Assembly: GCA_964573725.1 (NCBI GenBank)
Contig: CAZNLJ010000019.1
Location: 1 to 64,000 of the forward strand
From: UBA6168 sp964573725
GTDB lineage: Bacteria > Bacteroidota > Bacteroidia > Chitinophagales > Saprospiraceae
Length of the DNA: 64,000 nucleotides
Reading direction: 5' to 3'
The position numbers and the translations under genes were made by a program. Below the pieces are notes generated by a model, which worked only from the letters and a program-made list of their open reading frames with translations, was not told the origin of the DNA and did no database searches. Within the stretch, counting starts at the first letter, position 1, and each line of letters begins with the position of its first letter. Below, one piece after another: positions 45,188 to 54,372 of this stretch.

Positions 45188-47674
45188 ATGCGTATCTCAA
45201 TGACAATGATTTGCAGTGCCTGGCTGGCTACGGCCGTATGGGCACAAAGCGGAATGGCCCTGCGGTTGGACGGGGTGGATGGTCAACTTGCGGTGGCCGA
45301 TCATGGCGACCTTGACATCGATGCCGGGGAGAGTTTCACCGTTACCCTGTGGATGAAGACGAACGGTGCTACGGATTTCCACCGCTTGGTCAGCAAGCGG
45401 GCCGCCGGGAATGCCGCCGGGTATGAGATGATCCTCCAGCAGGGTGGGGGGACTTACGGGATGAACCTCCGCAGTGTGGCCAATGCGAATGCCGGTCCGC
45501 CGTTCGGGACGATACCCGTGGCGGACGGCAACTGGCATCATCTCGCCATGCGGGTCGATGCGGCCGCCGGTACCGCCGCCATATTCGTGGATGGCGTCCT
45601 GGACAAATCCCAAGCCTCCTCCGTCATCGGCACCCAAAGCTTCGCCAACGATGCGGCCCTGCTGCTGGGCAGGAACATCAGCCAGTCCTTTCCGACCGAC
45701 GGTTGGCTGGATGACGTCCGGATTTGGTCGGCCGCTTTGTCGGCCGCGGAAATCGAAGCGGACCAGACCGCCGTGGTGACCGGTGACGAGCCCAGTCTGC
45801 TGGCCGCCTGGGATTTTGAGAATGCCTCCGGCAATACCGTACCGGACCTGACCGGCAACCATCCGGGTTCCTTGTCCGGCGGTGCCTACATCCTGCCGGT
45901 GAACGGAGACATGGCCCTCCTTGGGGCGGCGGAAGTGCCGACCGTCCTGCCCGTGGGCAGGGGCGCCGCAGACGAACGGGTCATCGGGGTCCATCTGACG
46001 ACCCAAGGCGGGGAAAATCCGTTGGTCCTGACCGAACTGCAGGTGGAATTGGCAGGGACCAGCGACTTGTCCGACCTCCTGGGGCTCAAGGTTTGGTTCA
46101 CCGGGGCCAGTCCCCGCTTTTCCGATGCGGTCCTGTTCGGGACCATCCCGCCCGGAGCCGGCATCCTCCCGGTTACGGGCAACCAAGCCCTTTCGGAGGG
46201 GAACAATTACTTTTGGGTGACGGCGGACCTGGCGGCGGACGCTGTCGAAGGGAATCTGCTGCGCGGATCCATCCCTTCGGTGCGTATCGCGGGGACGGAG
46301 CAGCCGGTAGCCCCTTCGGGCGACAATGCGGGAAGGCTGGTGATCCTGGCGCACCGCCTGCTCTTTTCCGCCGGGGACGGCGGGGTCGCCAATTACCGGA
46401 TTCCGGCGGTGGAGACCGCCGCGGACCAGTCCGTGGTCGTGGCTGCCGATGCCCGGGTCGACCAGGCGGGAGACCTTCCTAACAATGTGGATATTGTGGT
46501 CCGCCGCAGCACCGATAAGGGACAGACCTGGTCCGATCCGGTCACGGTGGCCGACTTCGGTGCTTCCGGAGCCAGTGACCCGGCCCTGGTGCTCGACCGG
46601 CAATCCGGTGACTTGCTCTGCCTTTTCGCCTCGCATGTCGGACTTTTCCAATCGACGCCTGGCAACCCGATCCGCTTTCAGGTCAGCCGAAGCCAGGACA
46701 ACGGACAAACCTGGAGCACGCCCCAGGATGCCACGGCCCAAATCTACGACCCTTCCTGGTCTGCCGCCTGGCTGGCCTCCGGGTCGGCCCATCAACTTCG
46801 CAGCGGCCGGATTGCCGGTGTGGTCGGTGTCTGGGAAACCAGCGCCAATTCCATCAGCAATTTCATGATATACAGTGACGACGGCGGCCAATCCTGGTCG
46901 TGGCAGCCGCAGGTCGCCTCCACCGTCGGCGACGAAGCCAAACTGGTGGAACTCGACAACGGCGATATCCTGATGAATATCCGCAACCAAACGCCCGACC
47001 GCCGCCGCATCGTCCGCTCCACGGACGGCGGCCAAACCTGGGGGTCACCCACTTTCCAGGAGGAACTGGTCGACCCTTTTGTCAATGGCGACTTGATCCG
47101 CTACACGTCGGTCCTCGACGGGTTCGACAAGAGCCGCCTGCTCTTTTCCATTGCGGCCCATCCGACGAGTCGGCGGAACCTGACCCTGTTCCTGAGCTAT
47201 GACGAAGGTAATTCCTGGCCCGTTTCCAAAGTCCTCCACTCCGGCGCCTCCGGTTACGCCAGCCTGACTGTCCTGGGCGACGGTTCCATCGGCTGCTTCT
47301 ACGAAAACGGCGAATATGAATCCTACCAGCTGTACTTCGCAAGGGTTTCCCTGGATTGGCTCACGGATGGGAACGATGCTTTCTCGCCGGCGACAAAAGT
47401 TCCGGATGCCGCACCCGGCGGCTTCCGGCCGATGCTGTCGCCCAATCCGGCGGATACCACCGTACAGCTTACCTTCGAACTGCCCGCATCGACATGGCTC
47501 CGGGCCGACTTGTATACAGCCGACGGCAGAAAGGTAATGGGCTTGTTCCGGGAATATTTGTCCGCCGGTGCCCATTCCAGGCAATTGGCGGTCGACGGCG
47601 TTCCCGCAGGGACCTATTTCGTGCGTTTCGAAGGGGACGGCTGGGTACATACCAGCCCATTGGTCGTGCAATGA
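45188..47674 (+). CDS. GH33 exo-sialidase with LamG domain and T9SS sorting signal
   Basis: 828 residues. Signal peptide 1-20; LamG/concanavalin-like domain about 24-235; a beta-rich BNR-associated domain about 265-385; sialidase propeller about 390-725. The YRIP motif (403-406) carries the first Arg of the triad, and five Asp boxes follow (STDKGQTW, SQDNGQTW, SDDGGQSW, STDGGQTW, YDEGNSW). The Tyr of SGASGYASL (Tyr690) is the expected nucleophile. Residues 748-828 are a T9SS sorting domain, so it is displayed or secreted. It releases terminal sialic acid for the adjacent operon, 41 bp upstream. Confidence 0.93.
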   Translation: MRISMTMICSAWLATAVWAQSGMALRLDGVDGQLAVADHGDLDIDAGESFTVTLWMKTNGATDFHRLVSKRAAGNAAGYEMILQQGGGTYGMNLRSVANANAGPPFGTIPVADGNWHHLAMRVDAAAGTAAIFVDGVLDKSQASSVIGTQSFANDAALLLGRNISQSFPTDGWLDDVRIWSAALSAAEIEADQTAVVTGDEPSLLAAWDFENASGNTVPDLTGNHPGSLSGGAYILPVNGDMALLGAAEVPTVLPVGRGAADERVIGVHLTTQGGENPLVLTELQVELAGTSDLSDLLGLKVWFTGASPRFSDAVLFGTIPPGAGILPVTGNQALSEGNNYFWVTADLAADAVEGNLLRGSIPSVRIAGTEQPVAPSGDNAGRLVILAHRLLFSAGDGGVANYRIPAVETAADQSVVVAADARVDQAGDLPNNVDIVVRRSTDKGQTWSDPVTVADFGASGASDPALVLDRQSGDLLCLFASHVGLFQSTPGNPIRFQVSRSQDNGQTWSTPQDATAQIYDPSWSAAWLASGSAHQLRSGRIAGVVGVWETSANSISNFMIYSDDGGQSWSWQPQVASTVGDEAKLVELDNGDILMNIRNQTPDRRRIVRSTDGGQTWGSPTFQEELVDPFVNGDLIRYTSVLDGFDKSRLLFSIAAHPTSRRNLTLFLSYDEGNSWPVSKVLHSGASGYASLTVLGDGSIGCFYENGEYESYQLYFARVSLDWLTDGNDAFSPATKVPDAAPGGFRPMLSPNPADTTVQLTFELPASTWLRADLYTADGRKVMGLFREYLSAGAHSRQLAVDGVPAGTYFVRFEGDGWVHTSPLVVQ

Positions 47675-47812
47675 AAGGACGGGGGTCGGATTTGCCGTGT
47701 CGGCGGAACGGACTTGCCGGACAGGCCGGATGTAGTGAATGAAGGCAGGGAAGTCCCTGCCGCGGCGATGGGGCGTTGGCGCGACCTGCCGCCGGTCCTG
47801 TTCCGGGAGGGC

Positions 47813-49015
47813 TTAGCCGGACAATTCCTGGTCCATGAACAGGATGTAGCGGTCTACGGCCGACGGCTGCAAGCCGAAAGCCGACAACCCCGTCCGCAAC
47901 ACCAGGCTGGCGCTTTCGGCATCCGGGCATTCGCGGGCAGCTTGCGTGGCGTTGAAAAGGGCCTTGGGATCCCCCTGACGGAGACAGCCGGCGAATTCTT
48001 TGAGAAAGGACAGGGGCAACCCGGTGATATCTGACATCAACTCGCCGTCGAATCCCATTTCACACAGCCGGATGGCCAAATCCATATCCCGCTGGAACCG
48101 GGAAATCATCTGCCCTTTCCGGGCCCCTTGTTCAAGGCCTCGTTCGAGCCCTTGTTCAAGGCCTCGTTCAAGCCCTTGTTCAAGCCCTTGTTCAAGGCCT
48201 TGTTCGAGCCCTTGTTCAAGCCCTTGCTTCAGGGCTTCCTTCCTTGCTTCCCGAATCAGCAGTTCGCCGATGCTACCCTTGAGTACGGATGCCATGGATG
48301 AATCGTTTTTGAACGAAAGAACCAGACGCTTCGCCTTGGCCGGAAAGGCCAGGAAGAGATAGGTGACCAACAGACGAAGGAAGTTGACCTTTTGGTCCTG
48401 GTCCAGTTCGGTTTCTGTAAAAATAAGGATTTTTTCAGAAAGTGGGGGAGGGATTCCAGCCGGCTTACGTTGGTATTTGAAGAGGAGGAAGACACGGTGC
48501 AGGAGATGCCCGCGGAATTTGATGATAAGGTCGTCGGCGACCCGATTGAGGTCGATGAGGTCGAAATCGAATGCGGGGAGGTACCTGAGGAGCGATGCGT
48601 CCGGCAAATGGAAGCGGTCGGCGAATCGGGTTGGTCTCCAAGGTCTTTCCCCATGATAGATGACGATGGGAATGACGGGTTCCAGGATGGGGTGTCTCTC
48701 GTTCTGCCGGTTGTAGATGTTGGAAAGATATCGCAACAGTTGCAGATGGATGTTACCGGGCAGGTAGCTTTTGTGCTCCAGGAGGAAGGTGATCCTGATC
48801 CGCTCGCGGCGGCCTTTCCAATCACAGGCATAGACCATGTCCGAGAAATGGTCTTTGAGCTGCTCGTCGACAAAGGAATCAGGTTCCCGGCGGAGGGTGG
48901 AGAAATCCAAGCGGCTGCTGATATCCGCGGAAAGCCAGTTCCGAAGGAAAGCCTCCGCTTCCGAAGGGATTGAAAAGGTGGCCCGGAACAATTCGTCGTG
49001 CGGGGAGGATGGCAT
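47813..49015 (-). CDS. Rpn-family PD-(D/E)XK nuclease with tandem GLEQ repeat
   Basis: 400 residues from the ATG at 49015 (MPSSPHDELFRATF), the standard start of Rpn proteins. Residues 1-200 are the PD-(D/E)XK domain: FSDMVYAC, ITFLLEHKSY (the E-x-K pair) and PVIPIVIYHGERPW. Residues 200-260 are helical. About 34 residues of (Q/R)GLE repeats follow, then a helical tail. Rpn proteins cut DNA; some promote recombination and some have been linked to phage defence. Its own promoter is at 49039-49069. No transposon ends were seen, so it is not part of an IS here. A Met right after the repeat could start a nested product. Confidence 0.85.
   Translation of the reverse strand: MPSSPHDELFRATFSIPSEAEAFLRNWLSADISSRLDFSTLRREPDSFVDEQLKDHFSDMVYACDWKGRRERIRITFLLEHKSYLPGNIHLQLLRYLSNIYNRQNERHPILEPVIPIVIYHGERPWRPTRFADRFHLPDASLLRYLPAFDFDLIDLNRVADDLIIKFRGHLLHRVFLLFKYQRKPAGIPPPLSEKILIFTETELDQDQKVNFLRLLVTYLFLAFPAKAKRLVLSFKNDSSMASVLKGSIGELLIREARKEALKQGLEQGLEQGLEQGLEQGLERGLEQGLERGLEQGARKGQMISRFQRDMDLAIRLCEMGFDGELMSDITGLPLSFLKEFAGCLRQGDPKALFNATQAARECPDAESASLVLRTGLSAFGLQPSAVDRYILFMDQELSG
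48125..48226. repeat. 12-bp tandem repeat in the Rpn gene
   Basis: About 8.5 copies of a 12-bp unit of the form ttcaagcccttg (plus strand), with variants carrying gag or gcct in place of aag or ccct. On the coding strand it gives (Gln/Arg)-Gly-Leu-Glu repeats. The length is a multiple of three per unit, so gain or loss of units keeps the frame. Confidence 0.85.
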
Positions 49016-49038
49016 GTGGGTTGGTTTTTTGGTATGAC

Positions 49039-49069
49039 CAAAGATAAGGGTAAAAACCGTGTCGACCAA
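49039..49069 (-). promoter_or_regulatory. promoter of the Rpn gene
   Basis: On the minus strand TTG (49069-49067), 20 bp, TATCTTTG (49046-49039) fits the Bacteroidota consensus. The ATG is at 49015, leaving a short leader of about 15-20 bases. Confidence 0.6.
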
Positions 49070-49102
49070 CTGCGGTCTTTGCAGCATGGGTGGCGGAATC
49101 CT

Positions 49103-52048
49103 TCAGAACCGGATCATGAACTCCGTCAGGTTGACGGAAGTATCGAGCCCCAGGCGTTTGCGCAAGCGGTAGCGGCTGGCTTCCACCCCGCGGACGCTCA
49201 GGCTGAGCAGGGATGCTATCTCCTTGGTGGTCAGGTTCATGCGTAGGTAGGTGCACAATTTGAAATCATGTGAACCCAGTTGCGGATATTGTTCGCCGAG
49301 CCGGCGCAGGAAATCGCTGTGAACCCGGTCGAAGTTGGTGTAGAAGTTTTCCCAATCCGCTTCCAGGCTGGCATCCTGGTCTACCATGGACAGGATGCGG
49401 CGGATTTCCCTACGGACGATTTCCGCTTGTCCGGCGGAGGCATCGATTTTCCGCAAGGCTGTCCGGATGGTTTGCAACATCTCGCTTTTTTGGGCCAGGT
49501 GCATAGCGGTGGTGGCGAGTTCCTGGTTGCGGTGCTGCACTTCCGCCTCGAGTTTTTCCCGCTGCAGGCGGTTGATGGCGGCGGTGGTGGCTTCCGCAAA
49601 CTGCAGGTGTTCCGCTTCCCGCTGCCGATGGCTGCTTTGGAGCGCGGCCTTTTCCGCCCGGAACCGGCGGTGTTGCCGGTGCAGCAACAGGGTTATGCTG
49701 CCGACAAACAGGAGTACGTATGTGATGCGGGCAAGGGGACTGGCATGCCAGGGAGGCCGGATGACAAATGCATAGGTTATCGGCAGACTTTCGATACCCC
49801 GGCTGTTTCGCGCCTTCAGGTGTAGCCGGTAGGGGCCCGGTGGGAGGTTGTTGTATACCAGCGAAGGGATGGCCGACCATTCCGACCAGCCGGCCTCCAG
49901 TCCCTCCAGGCGGTGTGCATAGCTGATGTGGTCAAGGCTCAGGTAATCGGTAGCGGAATATTCGAAGCGCAGCCCGTTCTGTTCGGCCGACAAATCCGGG
50001 ACGACGGCTTCTCCCGCCGGCCAGAAACCGCCGAACAACAGGCTATCCACCGATTGGGTCAGCCAGACGGAGTGAAAACGGATATCCGGCTGAGAATCCG
50101 CGCGGCTGTACGCCACCGGGTCGAAATGCAGGAAGCCCTCCTCGCCGGCAATCAGCACATGGTGTGGATCCAACGGGAGCAGGCACTCGAAACCACCGAC
50201 CAGCTTGCCGGACAGTTCCGGGATCGGTACCCGCCTGACCTGCTTCTCCAGGGCATCCTCCTCGACCTGCAGGACGCCCACCTCCTCGTCCGCCGCATAC
50301 CAGATGTTCCCTTCCGCATCCTGCCGAAGGTATTTGACCCTTTCGCCTTCCCGGAAAAAGGCCCGGAACCGGTCGTGGGGGACAAACCGGTCAGTGCTCG
50401 GCTCATATCGGTACAAGCCTTTGTTGCCGGCGAAGACCGGTTCGCCGCCGACCTCGAATACCAGGTTGTTGAAATCCGCCGGTAGTCCGTCCGCAGCTTG
50501 ATAGAAACGGATGGAGTCCACACCGCCGTCCGGCGAAAACTCCAGGCGGTAGATACCGCGGTATGGATGGGCCATCCATACCCGCCGGTCTGCTTCCCGG
50601 ACCAGGATGCGGCTGCTTTCCCGGAAAGCACGGCTTGCATCGGTCCCTTTCCAAGCGCTCGCAGACGGGCGGAACCAACAGAGGCCGTTGTAGTGACCCG
50701 CCAACAGGCCTGTCGGCCCCATCGGTAGGAACTTCCATACGCCACCGGGACCGTCCAGTCGCTCGGCGATGCCATCCCGGAGGATGAAGGCGCCTTCGTG
50801 GTGACCCATATACAGGTTGTCCCCGATGCGGTCCAAACTCCAGACCTGCCCCTCGGAAGCCGGAATCCGGCGGAATTGCAGTCTTTCGTCCGGACGGTAA
50901 TAGCTTTTCCATCCGATGGCGTACAAGCCGGTGTTGGTGCCGAAATACAATTGGTCTCCGATTTTTTCGACCGCATAGCCGGTTCCCTGCAAAGGGCCGT
51001 CGGGGAAGATCGTTCGGAAAGCCGAACCGAGGGCGGCCATCCCGATGCCGTTGTCCAGGCCGAGCCAAACATTGTCCTGCCGGTCCGGAAACAGGCTGAG
51101 GACCGTGTTGTTGAGGAGCCCGCTTCGCTTGTCCAGGTGCAGGGATACGCGCCGGTCGCGTTCCAGGACGAACAAGCCGGCCAGGGAGGTGCCGAGCGCC
51201 AGCCGGCCGTCCTGCAGGAGGCCGGCACAATATATGCGGTTGGCGCGGGCCGCAACGGCCGGTGGAAGCGTCCATTCGCCCTGGCTGTCTCCAGCGAGGA
51301 AGTGGATGCCGTGCCGCATGGTGGTGACCAACACGGTGTCGGGGTGGTAGGGTAGGATGGCCGTCACGGTCGAGCCGGACGGTAGCCGGATTCCGTTCCA
51401 ATCCAGGAAACGGCCCCCGCCGTCGGAAAGCTGCAGGCCACCGTCGGCACCCTGCAACAGGACCTGGTCGCGGAACTTTCCCAGGAATAGCAAGGGCTGC
51501 CCGGAAACCGGCACCCGCATGGAATCCGCCTCCCAAACCATCAGCTGCCGGTCCGCCCGGAAGTATACCCGGTCCTGGACCGCCAGGACGTCCCATACGT
51601 CGCCGATGTGCCTTTCGTCGGGTAACAGGCAGGTGAGCAGCGAGCGAAAGACCAATCCGCCCTGCCGGTCGGGCTCGAAATAACCCAACTCCCCCTGCCC
51701 GCCGACATAGATCTTGCCATCGTCGGCGATGGCGACGGACCGCACGATGGTATTATTGGGCAGGGCGTACCTTTGCCAGTAGTACCCGTCGAACACGAGC
51801 AAGCCCTCGTTGTTCGCGAAGTAAAGCCGTCCGTCCTTGTCCTGCGCAAGGTCCCAGTTCTGGGTGCCGCCCCGGTAGGTCTGCTTGGGGTAACTACGGA
51901 CCGGTGGTGTGCCCAGGTTGAAGGACTGACCGGCCAATAGCCATGGGCCGGCCACCCAGCAGCATATTAGCAGCATGCACCAGCCCCGATCGGCCGTCCG
52001 ATGACGTCGCTGACCGGCCTTCGCCTGGTTGGGTTCTTGTTGTTTCAT
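49103..52048 (-). CDS. membrane-bound propeller regulator with Y_Y_Y and LuxR-type DNA-binding domain
   Basis: 981 residues from the ATG at 52048, chosen because a hydrophobic signal/anchor (MLLICCWVAGPWLLAG) follows directly. Regulator-propeller repeats fill about residues 55-660, then a Y_Y_Y domain (RFEYSATDYLSLDHISYAHRLEG, about 690-765), one transmembrane helix (770-790), a coiled coil (790-870), and a C-terminal helix-turn-helix of the LuxR type (TKEIASLLSLSVRGVEASRYRLRKRLG, about 935-965). No histidine kinase or receiver domain is present, so sensing and DNA binding are joined directly. It is divergent from the laminarin-type locus and probably activates it through the TGCCGTAGT boxes at 52117-52220. 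Confidence 0.88.
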   Translation of the reverse strand: MKQQEPNQAKAGQRRHRTADRGWCMLLICCWVAGPWLLAGQSFNLGTPPVRSYPKQTYRGGTQNWDLAQDKDGRLYFANNEGLLVFDGYYWQRYALPNNTIVRSVAIADDGKIYVGGQGELGYFEPDRQGGLVFRSLLTCLLPDERHIGDVWDVLAVQDRVYFRADRQLMVWEADSMRVPVSGQPLLFLGKFRDQVLLQGADGGLQLSDGGGRFLDWNGIRLPSGSTVTAILPYHPDTVLVTTMRHGIHFLAGDSQGEWTLPPAVAARANRIYCAGLLQDGRLALGTSLAGLFVLERDRRVSLHLDKRSGLLNNTVLSLFPDRQDNVWLGLDNGIGMAALGSAFRTIFPDGPLQGTGYAVEKIGDQLYFGTNTGLYAIGWKSYYRPDERLQFRRIPASEGQVWSLDRIGDNLYMGHHEGAFILRDGIAERLDGPGGVWKFLPMGPTGLLAGHYNGLCWFRPSASAWKGTDASRAFRESSRILVREADRRVWMAHPYRGIYRLEFSPDGGVDSIRFYQAADGLPADFNNLVFEVGGEPVFAGNKGLYRYEPSTDRFVPHDRFRAFFREGERVKYLRQDAEGNIWYAADEEVGVLQVEEDALEKQVRRVPIPELSGKLVGGFECLLPLDPHHVLIAGEEGFLHFDPVAYSRADSQPDIRFHSVWLTQSVDSLLFGGFWPAGEAVVPDLSAEQNGLRFEYSATDYLSLDHISYAHRLEGLEAGWSEWSAIPSLVYNNLPPGPYRLHLKARNSRGIESLPITYAFVIRPPWHASPLARITYVLLFVGSITLLLHRQHRRFRAEKAALQSSHRQREAEHLQFAEATTAAINRLQREKLEAEVQHRNQELATTAMHLAQKSEMLQTIRTALRKIDASAGQAEIVRREIRRILSMVDQDASLEADWENFYTNFDRVHSDFLRRLGEQYPQLGSHDFKLCTYLRMNLTTKEIASLLSLSVRGVEASRYRLRKRLGLDTSVNLTEFMIRF

Positions 52049-52473
52049 GTCGGTTGCACGGACGGTTCCGCCAAAAGGAAAATAGTGGGGCATGCTTGCT
52101 TCGGACGGTGGATTCGACCGTAGGTAAAAGTAGGGAATATTTGCGCTGCCGTAGTATTGCCGTAGTAAAAAGTCCGGTTTTGGCACCGTTTGCCGCACAA
52201 TTATCGGGCTTGCCGTAGTGGTATGGGGTGAGGATGGTAAACCACAAGGTGTCTTCCTTGTTAATTTTGCATTGTCTGCCGGAAGGCGTGAGTTCGGTAT
52301 GCCGGCCAGGCAGACAAGCGAATCGGTCCGGATAGCCGGTCGGCGCCCGCCGTTCCTGCCTTCGGAAGCGGTTCGAATCTTTCACGCACACCGGGTTTTA
52401 CGGACGACCACATCCCTGGCGGATGGCGCGGTGGTTCGGACACCCGGTTAAAATTGTTACAAACCTGTCTCAC
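52049..52473. other. divergent control region of the laminarin-type locus
   Basis: This 425-bp gap holds the phased CCGTAG boxes and a plus-strand -7 element (both listed separately). The rest, about 52280-52470, shows no recognised gene. A TTCGAAT at 52372 resembles a tRNA T-loop but has no pairing stem. Confidence 0.45.
52117..52269 (+). promoter_or_regulatory. phased CCGTAG boxes with downstream -7 element
   Basis: TGCCGTAGTA occurs at 52147-52156 and 52158-52167, TGCCGTAGTG at 52211-52220 and the weaker ACCGTAGGTA at 52117-52126. The CCGTAG cores are 31, 11 and 53 bp apart, close to 3, 1 and 5 turns of the helix. A full -7 match TAATTTTG lies at 52262-52269 with no TTG-like -33 element before it, which suggests activation. 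The nearest box is about 42 bp upstream of the -7. Confidence 0.6.
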
Positions 52474-54333
52474 ATGAAACAAATCCTACACCTCACCGCC
52501 TTGCTCCTGGCCGGGAGCCTGACCGCACAAACCGTGCTGCTCGATTTCGAGACGGCAGGGACTTCCACCACCTACCAGTACTTCGGCAGTACCCTCGACG
52601 GTAGCGTGAACAACATCATCGCCAATCCGGACGCTTCCGGTGCCAATACTTCCGCTACGGTTGCCGAACACGTCAAACCGGCCAATTCGGAAGTCTGGGC
52701 CGGCGCTTTCCCGAATCCCGCCCTGCCGATTCCCGCCGACCTGACGACCGACAACAGGGTCTGCCTCAAGGTATGGGCACCCGCCACCGGAAACGTGGGC
52801 ATCAAACTGGAAGGCTCCGCTACCGCCGCCAACTGGGTCCGGACCGTGGAAGTGCCCCAGGCCATGTCCTGGGTGGAGGTCTGCGTCGATGCCAACCTTC
52901 CTTCCCTGGAGGGTCCTTTCCTGCCGGCTGTCGGCCATGTGTATCCCACCGTGACCTTGTTCTTCGATTTCGGAACCAACTTCCCGGAAGACAAGACCTA
53001 TTATTGGGATGACCTGCTGACCACCGCCGGCGGGGGCGCCACTGACGGCGACATCACCCTGTCCGTGGATATGAACGGTTACGGCGGTTCTTTCACCACC
53101 GTTTTTGTCAGCGGCACGTTCAACGGCTGGTCCGGTGACGCCAACCCGCTCTCCGATGCGGATGCCGACGGTATCTGGGAAGCCACCATCCCCAATGTCC
53201 CGACCGGCCTGCAGGAGTATAAGTTCCAACTCGACAACTGGACGGCCCAGGAGCAGTTCAACGGCTTCGAAACCTGTGTCCAGGTAGATCCCTCCGGTCA
53301 ATTCGTCAACCGCAAGCTTGTCGTCACCGGTGACGAGGTCCTTCCCACGGTCTGCTTCAACAGCTGTTATGCCTGCGGGGATGCCGTCAATATCACCTTT
53401 GCCGTCGGTTCCTCCCACATCACCGTCTCCGGTGAAGGCCTTTATATCGCCGGCGGTGGCAATTTCGGTAATCCCGGCGACTTTCCCTTGAAGGACGACA
53501 ACGGGGACGGGGTCTGGGAAATCACCGTGGAACGCCAGAAAGGCTTCCAGTCTTTCTACACTTTCACCAACGGTGCCTGCCCGGATTACAGCTGCAAGGA
53601 GAATATCGCCGGTCTGGATTGCGCCAATCCCGACAACTTCAACGACCGCAAGGTGGGCCCCGTTACCCAGGATACGACCATCGCCACCTGTTTCGGCCTC
53701 TGCACCGTCGACACGGACTGTGGCGGTGGGAGCGGCGGCACGGTCAAGTTCGCCGTGGATATGAACGGGTACACCGGCACCTTCACCACCGCTTTCATCT
53801 CCGGTAGCTTCAACGGCTGGTCCGGCGACGCCAACCCACTGGCCGACAGCGATGGCGACAACATCTGGGAAGTCTCCCTGCCGCTGGCTGCCGGTACCTA
53901 TGAATACAAATTCCAGCTCGACAACTGGACGACGGACGAACAGTTCGCCGACGGTGATCCCTGTACGGTGACCGACCCCTCGGGCCAGTTCGTCAACCGG
54001 GTCATCACCGTGGATGGCGACCAGGAGGTTTGCTTCCAGTGGAACACCTGCGAAGGTTGCCTCTCCAACACGCTCGAACAAGTACCGGCCGCCGCCCTGT
54101 TCGATGTCTTCCCGACACTCGTGCGCGACCGGCTGAACCTGCGCCTCCTGCAACCACAGGCCGGCCCTGCCACGGTCGTACTGACGGATGCCACTGCGCG
54201 TACCCTCCAGGTCTTGCAGGCCAACGGCAGTGGCAACCTGGAAATCGGCACGGCACAACTGCCTGCCGGTATGTATTTCCTGCAGGTCCGACAAGACGGG
54301 AAGGCTGCCGCCGCCCGCTTCATCAAGCAGTAA
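52474..54333 (+). CDS. T9SS-exported glycan-binding protein with three CBM-like modules
   Basis: 619 residues with a signal peptide (1-18). Residues 20-185 form a beta-sandwich (TVLLDFETAG to YYWDDLL). Three modules follow at about 193-300, 305-412 and 422-528. The first and third are near copies: VDMNGYGGSFTTVFVSGTFNGW/VDMNGYTGTFTTAFISGSFNGW, then YKFQLDNWT and DPSGQFVNR, resembling starch/glycogen-binding CBM48/AMPK-type domains. Cys pairs close each module. The last 80 residues are a T9SS sorting domain. It has no visible catalytic residues, so it probably binds glucan at the cell surface for the SusCD system encoded downstream. Confidence 0.8.
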   Translation: MKQILHLTALLLAGSLTAQTVLLDFETAGTSTTYQYFGSTLDGSVNNIIANPDASGANTSATVAEHVKPANSEVWAGAFPNPALPIPADLTTDNRVCLKVWAPATGNVGIKLEGSATAANWVRTVEVPQAMSWVEVCVDANLPSLEGPFLPAVGHVYPTVTLFFDFGTNFPEDKTYYWDDLLTTAGGGATDGDITLSVDMNGYGGSFTTVFVSGTFNGWSGDANPLSDADADGIWEATIPNVPTGLQEYKFQLDNWTAQEQFNGFETCVQVDPSGQFVNRKLVVTGDEVLPTVCFNSCYACGDAVNITFAVGSSHITVSGEGLYIAGGGNFGNPGDFPLKDDNGDGVWEITVERQKGFQSFYTFTNGACPDYSCKENIAGLDCANPDNFNDRKVGPVTQDTTIATCFGLCTVDTDCGGGSGGTVKFAVDMNGYTGTFTTAFISGSFNGWSGDANPLADSDGDNIWEVSLPLAAGTYEYKFQLDNWTTDEQFADGDPCTVTDPSGQFVNRVITVDGDQEVCFQWNTCEGCLSNTLEQVPAAALFDVFPTLVRDRLNLRLLQPQAGPATVVLTDATARTLQVLQANGSGNLEIGTAQLPAGMYFLQVRQDGKAAAARFIKQ

Positions 54334-54372
54334 GCCTTTGACCGCCTGCACCCCCTGCAGGCAACCATGGAC

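Noticed and set aside
47743..47761. Hairpin ggcaggg-aagt-ccctgcc between the sialidase and Rpn genes
   Set aside because: It could end either convergent gene, but there is no T-tract on either side, so it was not listed as a terminator.
48125..48226. CRISPR array
   Set aside because: The repeats are 12 bp with no spacers and lie in frame inside a coding gene.
47813..49015. Transposase of an insertion sequence
   Set aside because: Rpn proteins are often labelled as transposases, but no terminal inverted repeats or target-site duplication was seen around the gene.
52360..52395. A TTCGAAT sequence like a tRNA T-loop
   Set aside because: The flanking five bases on each side do not pair, and no anticodon or acceptor stem is found.
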